Positions 51,264-59,717 of a DNA stretch of 64,000 nt are shown piece after piece. The position numbers were made by a program, and so were the translations under genes. Source of the DNA: JAJDAH01 sp964487605 (lineage in GTDB: Bacteria; Myxococcota_A; Polyangia; Polyangiales; Polyangiaceae). The stretch is taken from assembly GCA_964487605.1 (NCBI GenBank), contig CAZARU010000018.1, positions 1 through 64,000 of the forward strand, written 5' to 3'. The notes beneath the pieces are model-generated. The model did not search any database. It was not told the DNA's origin and saw only the letters and a program-made list of their open reading frames with translations. The number at the start of each line of letters is the position of its first letter. Positions within the stretch are counted from its first letter, which is position 1.

Positions 51264-52281
51264 TCAGAAGCGACCGGACAGGAACAGCCCACCGCCTCGC
51301 TGTCCCACCGTCGGGCTGACGCGGAGTGCGTCGCGCTGCGCGGGCACCTCGGGTCGATTCAGGTAGAGGACCGCGGTCACGGCGCCCGCGACCACGGCGC
51401 CGCCGAGGAGGATGTCGGTCACCAGGTTCAGGGTCTTCCCCGAGTCGGCAATCTCCTGGGCGCCGTCCGGGTCGAGTCCGTCGTTCGCCTCGTCGAAGTC
51501 GCTCTTCTTGCCGGTCGCCATGACGCCGGTGACACCCGCGCCAACAGCCAGAACGCCGGTGGCTGCCAGCCCGATGAACACCGCCGTCGGGACGGGGCGT
51601 TCCATGACCGGCTCCGCCGGCCCCGGCCCGGGACCGGGCTGGGGAGCGGTGGGGCCCGGACCCACGGGGGCGGGCTTNNNNNNNNNNGAGCGTGAACGTC
51701 CGCTCGAGCGACTCGCCGGGGGAGACGCTGAACTCCCAGACCGCGTCGTCGTAACCCTTGAGGCTGGCCGACATTCGGTGGGCACCCGTCCGAACCCCGA
51801 TCTTCAGCGGTCCCTTCGGCTCGTAGCGGTTCGTCACGATCGCTCCCCGGGACGGCGTGCGTCGATCCGTGACGACGGCACCAGGGGGGTTCGACTGGAT
51901 GGTGACCCAGGCGACGCCCGCCTTCAGCGTCTGCAGATCTCGCTCCATCTGAGCACGCTCGTCGGGATCGAGGTCGGCGCCGCCCCCCTTGAGGTAACCC
52001 TCGAACGCCTCGATGGCCTCGCCGTCGCGCTCGAGCTTCATCGCGCAGATGCCCAGATTTCCCAGGATCTTCCACGACGCGGAGTCGTCGTACGCCGCTC
52101 GGAACTGCTCGTACGCTTCCTCGTACCGGGCCCCGTCGGGGTCGTTCAGCAGGTTCACGCCCGCCCTGAAGTGCGTCCGTGCCTTCTCGGTGATCTCCAC
52201 GTCCGCGGCGCGCGCCGGGGAAGCGACGGCCGCGGCTGCAGCAAAGACGAGTACCAGGGCACCGGCTGTGGATCGACGCAT
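51264..52281 (-). CDS. PEGA-domain exported protein, interrupted by an assembly gap
   Basis: The N-terminal part (52281-51688) has a signal peptide (VASPARA/AD), TPR-like helices (about 30-110) and a PEGA domain with WVTIQSNPPGAVVTDRR and VRTGAHRMSASLKGYDD. The C-terminal part (51677-51264) holds a Pro/Gly linker, two membrane helices (TAVFIGLAATGVLAVGAGVTG; LLGGAVVAGAVTAVLYL) and a short tail. The two halves are in different frames across the ten Ns, so the gap is not truly ten bases long or a base is missing; I treat them as one gene. ATG follows TAGACC by five bases. Such proteins often neighbour Ser/Thr kinases, as here. Confidence 0.75.
51678..51687. other. Assembly gap (ten Ns)
   Basis: Ten unknown bases within the PEGA gene, next to repetitive Pro/Gly-coding sequence that often breaks assemblies. 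The change of frame across it shows that its true length is unknown. Confidence 0.98.
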
Positions 52282-52375
52282 GCGGGGGTCTACCTTCCTG
52301 TAAGCCCGCGAAGAATCCCGCCGGACGGGGCGGAACGCAAGTCCAGGGTTACCGGCGAAGCCGCGAACCCGAGGC

Positions 52376-54475
52376 TCAATGGCCGGCTGCCTCGGCGCGA
52401 GGGAACGCGGGCGACCGCACCACCTCACTCAGGAGGCGCGCCACGCGCGGCGGATCTCGGCCCGAGACGTCCTCGGCGTCGGGGTCGGCCGCGGCGAGGT
52501 CGTAGAGCTCCGCGACTCCGGACTCGATGGGCAGGACGAGCTTGTAGCCGTCCTCGATGACCCCGACCCGCACCAGCATGTGCTGGCTCGTCGCGGAGAT
52601 GAGAATGGGGTGCCTGCGAGGGGGCGACCCCGCGGCGGTGTGGGCGAGCAGATCGTCGCCGTGGAACCCCGTGCCGTCCTGATCCGACGCGATCATCGGC
52701 GCGAGGGTGGGCACGACGTCCACGAGTGAAACCGGAGCGGCGACCCGGCGGGCCGGTACTCCCGGGATGCGGATCGCCAGGGGAACGCGAATGAGGGACT
52801 CCCAGAGGAAGATGGAGTGGACCCAGAACCCCTCCCGCCCCAGCGCCTCTCCGTGGTCGGCCACGAACACGACGATGGTGTCATCCGCCCTGCCCGCCTG
52901 CTCCAACCCGTCCAGGAACCGCGCGAACGCAGCGTCCACTCCGCGCGCAGCGACCTGGTACCGAAAGATGGGCGACTCGTGCGCCGTCATGCCGTGGGCG
53001 CTCGCAACCTCGTCGATGTGCTCCTGCCGTAGCTCTCGCCAGTTGTGGACGTCGTACTGGAAGATCCAGGTGAAGAACCTGCCCTCTCGCTCGCGAATCC
53101 ACGCGAGCGCGGCGTCCACCAGCGGGAGCGCCGTGGATCGGTCCGCTCCGTATCCCCAGACGTCCTTCGCATCCGAGGGGTAATCGCTGACGACCAATCG
53201 CTCGTCGAACGCGAAGCTGGGAAGGAGCTTCTCCAGGAACTCCGCCGCCGACTTCGCCAGGAACAGCTTCGACGGGATCTGTTCCCGCCGCACGAGGTGC
53301 TGCAGGTCGTTGCGGTGTGGACGCAGGTCCCACGATCCGTTCACGAGCGCCGGCAGCGACCGCAGGGTATCGGACGCTGGCGCGTAAGCGCGGTCGAACA
53401 CCAGCGAGTCGCGTGCGAACTCCGCGAACCGCGGCATGGTCGCCGGGTCGTGCGCGACGTCGTGGCGCAGCGTGTCCACGTAGAAGAACACGACGCTGAG
53501 CTCCCCGGGACCCTTTCGAAGACGCTGACCCGCGCCGCCACGAGCTCGGGGCTCCGGGTTCTCCGTCCACTTGGGAGCGAGAGCGACCGTCGTGATGTCG
53601 TAGCGCTCCTGAATGTGCGCGAGGCGCGAGGCGGCGAGCCCACGCCACGCGCCGGGCCGTCGAATGAACGAGTCGGCCGTCTGAAGACGTAGCAGCGCCC
53701 GATCGACGTACGCCGGTGAGCGCCACGTGTGCGCGAGTGCGTCGGACACGTGGCGGCGCAAAGGCGAGGACACCGCGAAGGCGACGACCCAGCCGAAGCC
53801 ATGGAGGGTCACGACCGCGCTGAACCGCCGGAACCCGCGGGAGCGCCCGCCGTGCACGCGCGTGAGAACGAGCAGCACCGTGAAGATCAGCGCGGCGGCT
53901 GCGGCCTCGAGCGCCGTGTGGAGGCGCCCGTAGAGCGCGACGAAGAACGTCAGGTCCACGACCGCGAACAGCACGGCGCCGGCGACGAGCACCGCCAGCA
54001 GCGCCGCCATTCGACCCCGGCGTCCCGCGCCGCCGGCAGATGCCGCGGCGCGCGCGACCAGAGCGGTCACTACAACCGCAAGGCCCGTGCCGCCCGCGAG
54101 GAGCCACGGCCCAACCTTGCCCATCGCCGCGTCACGGACGCGGTCACCAGCGAATGCCCAGGTGGCGGTGGGCCAGCTCGCGAGCACCGCGAGACCCGCC
54201 AGGACTCCCACGTGGACCGTGAAGCGGGCGCGCGGCGACGAGCGCGCCGCGCGGGCGGCGACGAACGCGGCCGAGGAATCGACCAGCGCGGCGAAGACGC
54301 CCAGCACGACGCCGGCGACCGTCATGACGAGGAGCGACGCGAGGAAGTGCCTGCCTACCTGGAACTGGGACCAGCCGGCCCGCCTCATCGTGTCGGCGAG
54401 GAGCAGCGCGTACGCGGTGAGCGCGCCGCAGGCGACGTAGGTGCTGCCCCACGCCCCGGAGCGGCTCAGGCTCAT
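52376..54475 (-). CDS. LtaS-like membrane hydrolase/transferase (alkaline-phosphatase superfamily)
   Basis: A 699-residue protein with about six membrane helices (10-235) and a sulfatase-fold domain from about 325: VVFFYVDTLRHDVAHD (metal Asp), APASDTLRSLPALVNG with a Thr in the nucleophile position, and VFVADHGEALGREGFWVHS. Membrane helices followed by such a domain are typical of lipoteichoic acid synthase and phosphoethanolamine transferases, so transfer of a phospho-group onto an envelope polymer is likely; in a Gram-negative cell the acceptor is unknown. TATAGC (54488-54483) ends seven bases before the ATG. Confidence 0.82.
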   Translation of the reverse strand: MSLSRSGAWGSTYVACGALTAYALLLADTMRRAGWSQFQVGRHFLASLLVMTVAGVVLGVFAALVDSSAAFVAARAARSSPRARFTVHVGVLAGLAVLASWPTATWAFAGDRVRDAAMGKVGPWLLAGGTGLAVVVTALVARAAASAGGAGRRGRMAALLAVLVAGAVLFAVVDLTFFVALYGRLHTALEAAAAALIFTVLLVLTRVHGGRSRGFRRFSAVVTLHGFGWVVAFAVSSPLRRHVSDALAHTWRSPAYVDRALLRLQTADSFIRRPGAWRGLAASRLAHIQERYDITTVALAPKWTENPEPRARGGAGQRLRKGPGELSVVFFYVDTLRHDVAHDPATMPRFAEFARDSLVFDRAYAPASDTLRSLPALVNGSWDLRPHRNDLQHLVRREQIPSKLFLAKSAAEFLEKLLPSFAFDERLVVSDYPSDAKDVWGYGADRSTALPLVDAALAWIREREGRFFTWIFQYDVHNWRELRQEHIDEVASAHGMTAHESPIFRYQVAARGVDAAFARFLDGLEQAGRADDTIVVFVADHGEALGREGFWVHSIFLWESLIRVPLAIRIPGVPARRVAAPVSLVDVVPTLAPMIASDQDGTGFHGDDLLAHTAAGSPPRRHPILISATSQHMLVRVGVIEDGYKLVLPIESGVAELYDLAAADPDAEDVSGRDPPRVARLLSEVVRSPAFPRAEAAGH

Positions 54476-54521
54476 CGCGGTGGCTATACCGCACGAACCA
54501 CGCGCCTGTCAGCAGCGGCCG

Positions 54522-56132
54522 TCACGGCTGCCATGCAGGTCGAATGCAGTCCGGCGCCGCAGAAGCTGCAAGCGCGGCGCAACGCTCCGCGCGCGCGACC
54601 CCTCGATGGTCGGCGCCCCCGAGCTCTCGGATCTTCGCCAGCTCGCTCCTTGCCTCATCGACCCTGCCCCGAGCAAGGAGCGCGTACGCGCGCGTCACCC
54701 TCGCCGGAACGAACCGCGGATCGATCTCGATCGCTCTCGCCACGGCGCGCTCGGCACCATCGAGGTCCCCCGCGAGACGCCGCGCCCGAGACAAGCCCGC
54801 CCACGCGCGCGCTGCATCGGGAGCGCGCTCCGTGGCCGTTCGCCAGAGGTCGAGCTCGCTGCGCCAGGGCGACAGCGCCGGCTGCGTGATGCCGGCAAGA
54901 CCGAGGACGATCGCGCCGAGGACCACTCTTCGGTGCGGGCGGCGAAGCCGCCGGGTGGCCACGTCGAGCGCGACGGCCCACACGAGCCCCGCGCCGAGGA
55001 CGGCGACGTAGAGGTATCGGTCCGCACGCGGGTTTGCCGGACTGACCAGGGGAGACGCCGCCAGGGGAGCGATCATGGCCACGGCGAGCCCGATGGCCAC
55101 CGAGCGCGTGCGCCTGCGACGCGCCGACACGATCGCGGCTACCGTGAGGCCCAACGCGACCGCGAGCCAGGTCCACCCGGCAACGTCCTCGCGCGGCCAC
55201 TCGGGAGACCAGCGAAACGGGAACAGCGTATCGAGCACGGCCCTCGCCTCGAAGCGGCCCAGGTCGGCAAGGCGCGAGCCCCACGCGGCGGAGGCTCGCG
55301 GCACGTCGTCGGCGCCGAGCATGAGGGCGATGCGCCAGTTGGACCAGATGACGAGCACCGCGCCCAGCGCGAGGAGCGTACGCTCTCGGGCGTGCAGCCA
55401 CGCCCACCCGGGCCGCCGAATCACCGCCGCGGCCGCAAGCAACGGCACGAGGACGATCGCGCTCTCCTTGCCACCGAGCCCGGCGGCCCAGGCCGCGGCG
55501 ACGAGGACCGCGTGGCGCCACTCGTCGTCCGCGCGGCGCGGCCAGAAGAGCCAGGTGACGGGAACGAGCGTGCCGAAGGCGGCGTAGAGATCCTCACGGT
55601 AGTTCACCGCGGCGATCGCCTCCGCGTGGATCGGCGCCACCGCGAAGAACGAAGCGGCGACGAGGGCAACGCCGCGCCGACGCGTCAACGCGAACGCACA
55701 AAAGAGCGCCGCGCCACTGACCACGCCGTGCAGGAGCAGGGAGTGGAGGTGGTACCCGCCCGCCCAGCCGCCCCACAGTCGTCGATCGATCCACGTTCCG
55801 ACGACCATCAGCGGGCGCGTCGAGTCCGCAATCCCTTCCTTGACCCCGTCACCCCTCGCCATCGCGCGCAGCAGGTCGCCGAGCGGGCGTCTCAAGGCGT
55901 CGTTCTGGAGGATCGTCCAGTGATCGTCGTAGGCGAACCCGAATCCCACGACGCGAACGTGCGTGAGCACCGCGACCGCCACGACGAGCAGCGCCGCGCC
56001 CGCCAAGGGACAGTCTCGGACGGCGCGCCCGCCGCTCACGATCGCCACGCGGTCCTCGCCTTCGCGCGCCGCGCGTACGATCGACCGGTCGCCGTCCCCG
56101 CGGTTGACCTGGCCGCTCGTGGCGGGGACCAT
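54522..56132 (-). CDS. TMTC-like GT-C glycosyltransferase with TPR tail
   Basis: A 536-residue polytopic protein with about ten membrane helices (42-420) and two or three TPR-like units at the end (LDLWRTATERAPDAARAWAGL, LDGAERAVARAIEIDPRFVP). The first extracytoplasmic loop has FAYDDHWTILQND, the acidic motif of GT-C enzymes, and NPRADRYLYVA matches the conserved RYLY of the TMTC/DUF1736 family of protein O-mannosyltransferases. A sugar transferase acting on envelope proteins or glycans is likely; donor and acceptor are unknown. The long ATG start leaves only eight bases to the divergent gene; GTG 56048 is an alternative. Confidence 0.78.
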   Translation of the reverse strand: MVPATSGQVNRGDGDRSIVRAAREGEDRVAIVSGGRAVRDCPLAGAALLVVAVAVLTHVRVVGFGFAYDDHWTILQNDALRRPLGDLLRAMARGDGVKEGIADSTRPLMVVGTWIDRRLWGGWAGGYHLHSLLLHGVVSGAALFCAFALTRRRGVALVAASFFAVAPIHAEAIAAVNYREDLYAAFGTLVPVTWLFWPRRADDEWRHAVLVAAAWAAGLGGKESAIVLVPLLAAAAVIRRPGWAWLHARERTLLALGAVLVIWSNWRIALMLGADDVPRASAAWGSRLADLGRFEARAVLDTLFPFRWSPEWPREDVAGWTWLAVALGLTVAAIVSARRRRTRSVAIGLAVAMIAPLAASPLVSPANPRADRYLYVAVLGAGLVWAVALDVATRRLRRPHRRVVLGAIVLGLAGITQPALSPWRSELDLWRTATERAPDAARAWAGLSRARRLAGDLDGAERAVARAIEIDPRFVPARVTRAYALLARGRVDEARSELAKIRELGGADHRGVARAERCAALAASAAPDCIRPAWQP

Positions 56133-56140
56133 GCCACGTC

Positions 56141-57604
56141 GTGGCCACGGTCCAGCGGTCGTTCGTCGTGGCCTACGCCGTGTGGCTCTTCGGAACGTTC
56201 TCGTACTTCGTTCCCGGCGCCACGTGGAGTCCGGTGTCGCGTTTCGCGACGACGCGCGCCATCGTGGAGCAGGGCACCCTCTCCATCGACGCGTTCGCCA
56301 CGGCGACGGGGGACCGCGCGAGAGCGGGGGGCCGCTGGTACAGCGACAAGGCTCCGATTCCAGCGCTCGTCGCCGTGGTGCCGTACACCGCCTTCCGCGC
56401 CTTCGACGAGCTTCGCGGCACGGCGCCGGCCTTCACCGCCGTGGGTACCGACGACGTTCCGGCGCGGCGCGTCTACGTGAACGCGTCGTTCCAGCGCGGA
56501 CTCTACGTCTGCTCGCTCCTGACGTCGGGACTCGCCGCCGTCGGCCTCGCGCTGGCGCTGTTTTCGCTCCTCGCGCGGCGCGTGGGCGCCAAGCCCGCCC
56601 TCGTCGGCTCGATGGCGACCATGGTGTGCACGCCGATCCTTCCGTATGCGACGAGCTTCTATGGACACGTCCCGGCCGCCGCCTTCCTGGCGGGCGCCGT
56701 GGCGCTGGTCGCCGGCAACGCTGGTCCGCTCCCGCGCCGACGGGCGCTGCTTGCCGGCGCCTGCCTCGCCCTGGCTCCGGGGTGCGAGTACATCGTGGCG
56801 GTGCCGAGCGCGCTGATCGGCGCGTGGGTCGTGTGGCGAGCGCCGAGGTCGGCGCGGCTGGACGCCGTCCGGTACCTGGCGTGCGGCGCTGCGCTCCCCA
56901 TCGCGGTGGTCAGCGCGTATCACTGGGCGTGCTTCGGGGCACCCTGGCGGACCGGGTACTCGTTCATCGCCCGACCGGAGTTCGCAGCGGGTCACGCCAC
57001 GGGCCTCCTGGGCGTCCGCCTCCCGACGCTGGACGGACTCTTCGGTCTGCTCCTCGGCACACGCCGTGGTCTCTTCTACATCGCGCCGATCGCGGTCGCT
57101 GGCGTCGCCGGCGCAATCGTCGCCGTTCGCGCGAGGCTCCCCGGCGCGGGGATCCTGGGGGTGGTGGCCCTCGTGCTCCTGATCCTGAACTCCGGCTATT
57201 ACATGTGGTGGGGCGGCGCCGCGACGGGGCCCCGGCACCTCGTGCCGGTGTTCGGCGTACTGGCCGTCGGCCTCGCCGTCGCGTGGCGCCACCCGACAGC
57301 CCGTCCGGTCGTCCTGGTGCTGGCCCTGCTGTCGTTCGTGAACGTGGTGGTGTTGACGGGTGTGGGGCTGGAGGCGCCAGAGCGCGGGAACGTGCTGACG
57401 CAGTACGCGTTCCCCGCCGTCGCCCAGGGGCGCATCGCGCACGTGAGTGGCGCTTCGAACCTCGGCGTGCTCATGGGACTGGCACCAGCGGCCACCCTCG
57501 GGCCCGTGATCGCCTGGGTGCTCATCGGCGCGCGCCTGCTGATGCGACGACTCGACGCCGAAGAGTCGAGCTGGCGCGGAGACGTCGAGCCCGCGGCGGT
57601 CTGA
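56141..57604 (+). CDS. Polytopic membrane protein, GT-C glycosyltransferase-like
   Basis: A 487-residue protein with about eleven membrane helices. The first loop has RAIVEQGTLSIDAFATATGD and GRWYSDKAPIPAL, the layout found in a group of putative GT39-like enzymes with an acidic motif after helix 1. GYYMWWGGAATGPRHLVPV near helix 9 is a further conserved-looking block. I infer a lipid-linked-sugar transferase, less surely than for its divergent neighbour. Starts at GTG 56141. Confidence 0.65.
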   Translation: MATVQRSFVVAYAVWLFGTFSYFVPGATWSPVSRFATTRAIVEQGTLSIDAFATATGDRARAGGRWYSDKAPIPALVAVVPYTAFRAFDELRGTAPAFTAVGTDDVPARRVYVNASFQRGLYVCSLLTSGLAAVGLALALFSLLARRVGAKPALVGSMATMVCTPILPYATSFYGHVPAAAFLAGAVALVAGNAGPLPRRRALLAGACLALAPGCEYIVAVPSALIGAWVVWRAPRSARLDAVRYLACGAALPIAVVSAYHWACFGAPWRTGYSFIARPEFAAGHATGLLGVRLPTLDGLFGLLLGTRRGLFYIAPIAVAGVAGAIVAVRARLPGAGILGVVALVLLILNSGYYMWWGGAATGPRHLVPVFGVLAVGLAVAWRHPTARPVVLVLALLSFVNVVVLTGVGLEAPERGNVLTQYAFPAVAQGRIAHVSGASNLGVLMGLAPAATLGPVIAWVLIGARLLMRRLDAEESSWRGDVEPAAV

Positions 57605-57618
57605 CTCGACGCGGCGGA

Positions 57619-58002
57619 TCAATCGGTGGAGGAGTCGCCCACGTTCGAGGTCATGGCGTCATCCGCGTCCGCCGCCGCGTCCGAGGCGCCTCCCGCTCCC
57701 GCGACCCCGCCGGCGCCGGCGACTCCCGCCACCCCCGCGCTGGCACTCGCACCGCCATCGCCGCCAGCACCAGCGCCAGCGCCTCCGCCCACACCTGCCG
57801 CGGCGGCGCTCCCACCCGTGGCCCCGACACCACCTACGGCGCCGGCGCCGCCGGCGCCACCGACGCCACCGACGCCACCCTCCACGCCGGAGTCGCGGGA
57901 GGGAAAGAGCGGTCGAGATTCATCTTCCCCCCCGCAGGCGACGTACAGCGAGCTGCTCAGCACGGCTGCCGTGAGGAAGAGGGTCGTCCGATGATCTCCC
58001 AT
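57619..58002 (-). CDS. Lipoprotein consisting only of a Gly/Ala stalk
   Basis: A 127-residue lipoprotein: signal ending SSSLYVAC, an acidic turn (EDESRPLFPSRDSG), about 70 residues of Gly, Ala, Val and Ser (GVGGAGGAGAVGG-type), and an acidic tail (DAAADADDAMTSNVGDSSTD). In contrast to the other stalked lipoproteins of the window no folded domain follows the stalk. It may be a truncated gene or a stand-alone surface spacer. ATG 58002 gives a good signal; an earlier in-frame ATG does not. Confidence 0.55.
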   Translation of the reverse strand: MGDHRTTLFLTAAVLSSSLYVACGGEDESRPLFPSRDSGVEGGVGGVGGAGGAGAVGGVGATGGSAAAAGVGGGAGAGAGGDGGASASAGVAGVAGAGGVAGAGGASDAAADADDAMTSNVGDSSTD

Positions 58003-58075
58003 CGCAGCGCCCAGTAACCCCCCTTCCGCACGGGATGTCAAGGTTTGGCGACCACGGGGCGACGCAGCCCTGAGA

Positions 58076-58081
58076 TAAGAT
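58076..58081 (+). promoter_or_regulatory. -10 element TAAGAT
   Basis: Ends nine bases before ATG 58091. Confidence 0.4.
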
Positions 58082-58090
58082 TACCGCTGC

Positions 58091-58777
58091 ATGCGCAGTG
58101 CCCCTCGGATCCGCTCGCCCTGGATCATCGCCATCTCGTTCGTCGCACTCGCGGCGTGCGCGCCGAAGAGGAGAGAGCCGACACCGACCACGAGCGCCCG
58201 GTCCGACGCGGGTCCCCGTCCGCCGAGCACGCCCTCGCCTCCGCTGCGGCGCACGCTCGTCGCCTATCCGAACGGGGACGGACTTCTGGTGGACTCGCAG
58301 CGCTGTTTCGTCGCGCGCGTCGCTGGGACGGACGACGCCGCCTGGACGCGCACGGTGTCCGAATGCGGCGGGCTCCTTCACGCCGTCGTCGCGCCGAACA
58401 GCTTCGCCTACGTCCGCTCTGCAAGAGCCTTGCTCGCGCTCTCGCACGACGGCTCGGAAGTGTGGCGCAGCGATCTCGCGTCGGTCCCTGCCGCCATCGC
58501 CGTCCCCGCGGCCATGCCCAACAGCGCAGTCGTGACGGCCGTCTCACCGCGTACGATCGTGGCCTACAGCCCCACGGGCCAGAAGGCGTGGTCCTTCGAC
58601 ATCTCGGGCGCGGAGACGCTCACCAGCTCGCCGCTCGGCAGCGCCACGGAGGGACTCCTCCTGGTGACGGAAGCGGCCGTGTACGCCGTCACGTCCCAGG
58701 GCGAGCTTCGCTGGCGCACCAAGGCCACGGGCCGCGGTGCCGGCAACCCGGGGCCGAGCCCCGCGTCGTCGAGGTGA
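58091..58777 (+). CDS. Lipoprotein with PQQ-like beta-propeller repeats
   Basis: A 228-residue lipoprotein (signal ending FVALAAC) with a Pro/Ser/Thr spacer and at least three propeller-like blades: ALLALSHDGSEVWRSDLAS, TIVAYSPTGQKAWSFDI, AVYAVTSQGELRWRTKA. The W-plus-AxDxxG pattern is that of PQQ-like (BamB-type) blades, but too few are present for a closed propeller. The alpha/beta hydrolase gene follows after three bases and is probably co-transcribed. Confidence 0.7.
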   Translation: MRSAPRIRSPWIIAISFVALAACAPKRREPTPTTSARSDAGPRPPSTPSPPLRRTLVAYPNGDGLLVDSQRCFVARVAGTDDAAWTRTVSECGGLLHAVVAPNSFAYVRSARALLALSHDGSEVWRSDLASVPAAIAVPAAMPNSAVVTAVSPRTIVAYSPTGQKAWSFDISGAETLTSSPLGSATEGLLLVTEAAVYAVTSQGELRWRTKATGRGAGNPGPSPASSR

Positions 58778-58780
58778 TCG

Positions 58781-59665
58781 ATGCCGGCGGAATTCGGATC
58801 CGGAGCAACGTCCCGCCGGGTCGTGCTCCATACGGGACTCGACGCCCACGTCCTCGAGTGGGGCGTGGACGCGAGCCACACGCATACCGTCTGTCTCGTG
58901 CACGGGTTCCTGGACCTCGCGTGGTCGTGGGCGCCCGTCGTGGACGCAGGTCTCGCGCAGGCGTTTCACGTCGTCGCCTGCGACGTTCGCGGCCACGGCG
59001 ATTCGGCCCGAGCCGGCGCCGGCGGGTACTACCACTTCATGGACTACGTGGCGGACCTCGCGTCCCTCGTGCTGCAGCTCGGCCGCGATCGCGTGTCCCT
59101 CGTGGGGCACTCGATGGGAGGTAGCGTCGTCTCGTACTATGCCGGCGCCCACCCCGAGCGGGTTCACCGGCTTGCGCTCCTCGAGGGACTCGGCCCGCCA
59201 GAGGATCCGACGCCGCCGCCGGAGCGGCTGCGCGCGTGGATCGACTCGTGGCGCGACCACTCGGTCCGCAGCCAGCGCGGCCACGCGACGCTGGACGACG
59301 CTGCCAAGCGGCTGCTCTCCCACGACGCCCTCCTCTCGCCGGAGCTGGCGAGGCAGATCGCCCTCAAGGGGACGCGCCGCGGCGAAGACGGCCGCTGGTA
59401 CTTCAAGCACGACCCGCTGCACGCCACGCGCGGGCCCTATCCGTTCCGCACCGACGTCGCGGAGAGCCTGTGGAACCGCGTGACCTGCCCGGTGCTGCTC
59501 GTGGAAGGGGCGGAGTCCACGTTCCGGCACGCCGAAGCGGAGGCCAGGAGGCGACAGTCTGCCTTCCGGGACGTGAGGAGCGTGACCCTGCCGGGTGCCG
59601 GGCACATGATGCAGCGTCACCAGCCCCAGGCCCTGGCCCAGGCGCTGCTCGAGTTCCTCGGGTGA
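58781..59665 (+). CDS. Alpha/beta hydrolase
   Basis: A 294-residue soluble hydrolase: oxyanion HGF (41-43), nucleophile Ser111 in LVGHSMGGS, acid residue probably in LLVEGAESTF, and catalytic His in LPGAGHMMQRH. Between them lies a helical cap. Similar to MhpC/epoxide-hydrolase-like enzymes; no substrate can be inferred. No signal peptide, so cytoplasmic, unlike the lipoprotein it follows. Confidence 0.88.
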   Translation: MPAEFGSGATSRRVVLHTGLDAHVLEWGVDASHTHTVCLVHGFLDLAWSWAPVVDAGLAQAFHVVACDVRGHGDSARAGAGGYYHFMDYVADLASLVLQLGRDRVSLVGHSMGGSVVSYYAGAHPERVHRLALLEGLGPPEDPTPPPERLRAWIDSWRDHSVRSQRGHATLDDAAKRLLSHDALLSPELARQIALKGTRRGEDGRWYFKHDPLHATRGPYPFRTDVAESLWNRVTCPVLLVEGAESTFRHAEAEARRRQSAFRDVRSVTLPGAGHMMQRHQPQALAQALLEFLG

Positions 59666-59717
59666 CCGGGGCGGGCCGGCGCTTGCCCCGTAGACCACGG
59701 TCGGCCATCGTTCCGCC

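Noticed and set aside
51678..51687. N-run as border of a mobile element
   Set aside because: Both flanks code one PEGA-type protein; no transposase, inverted repeat or target duplication is seen.
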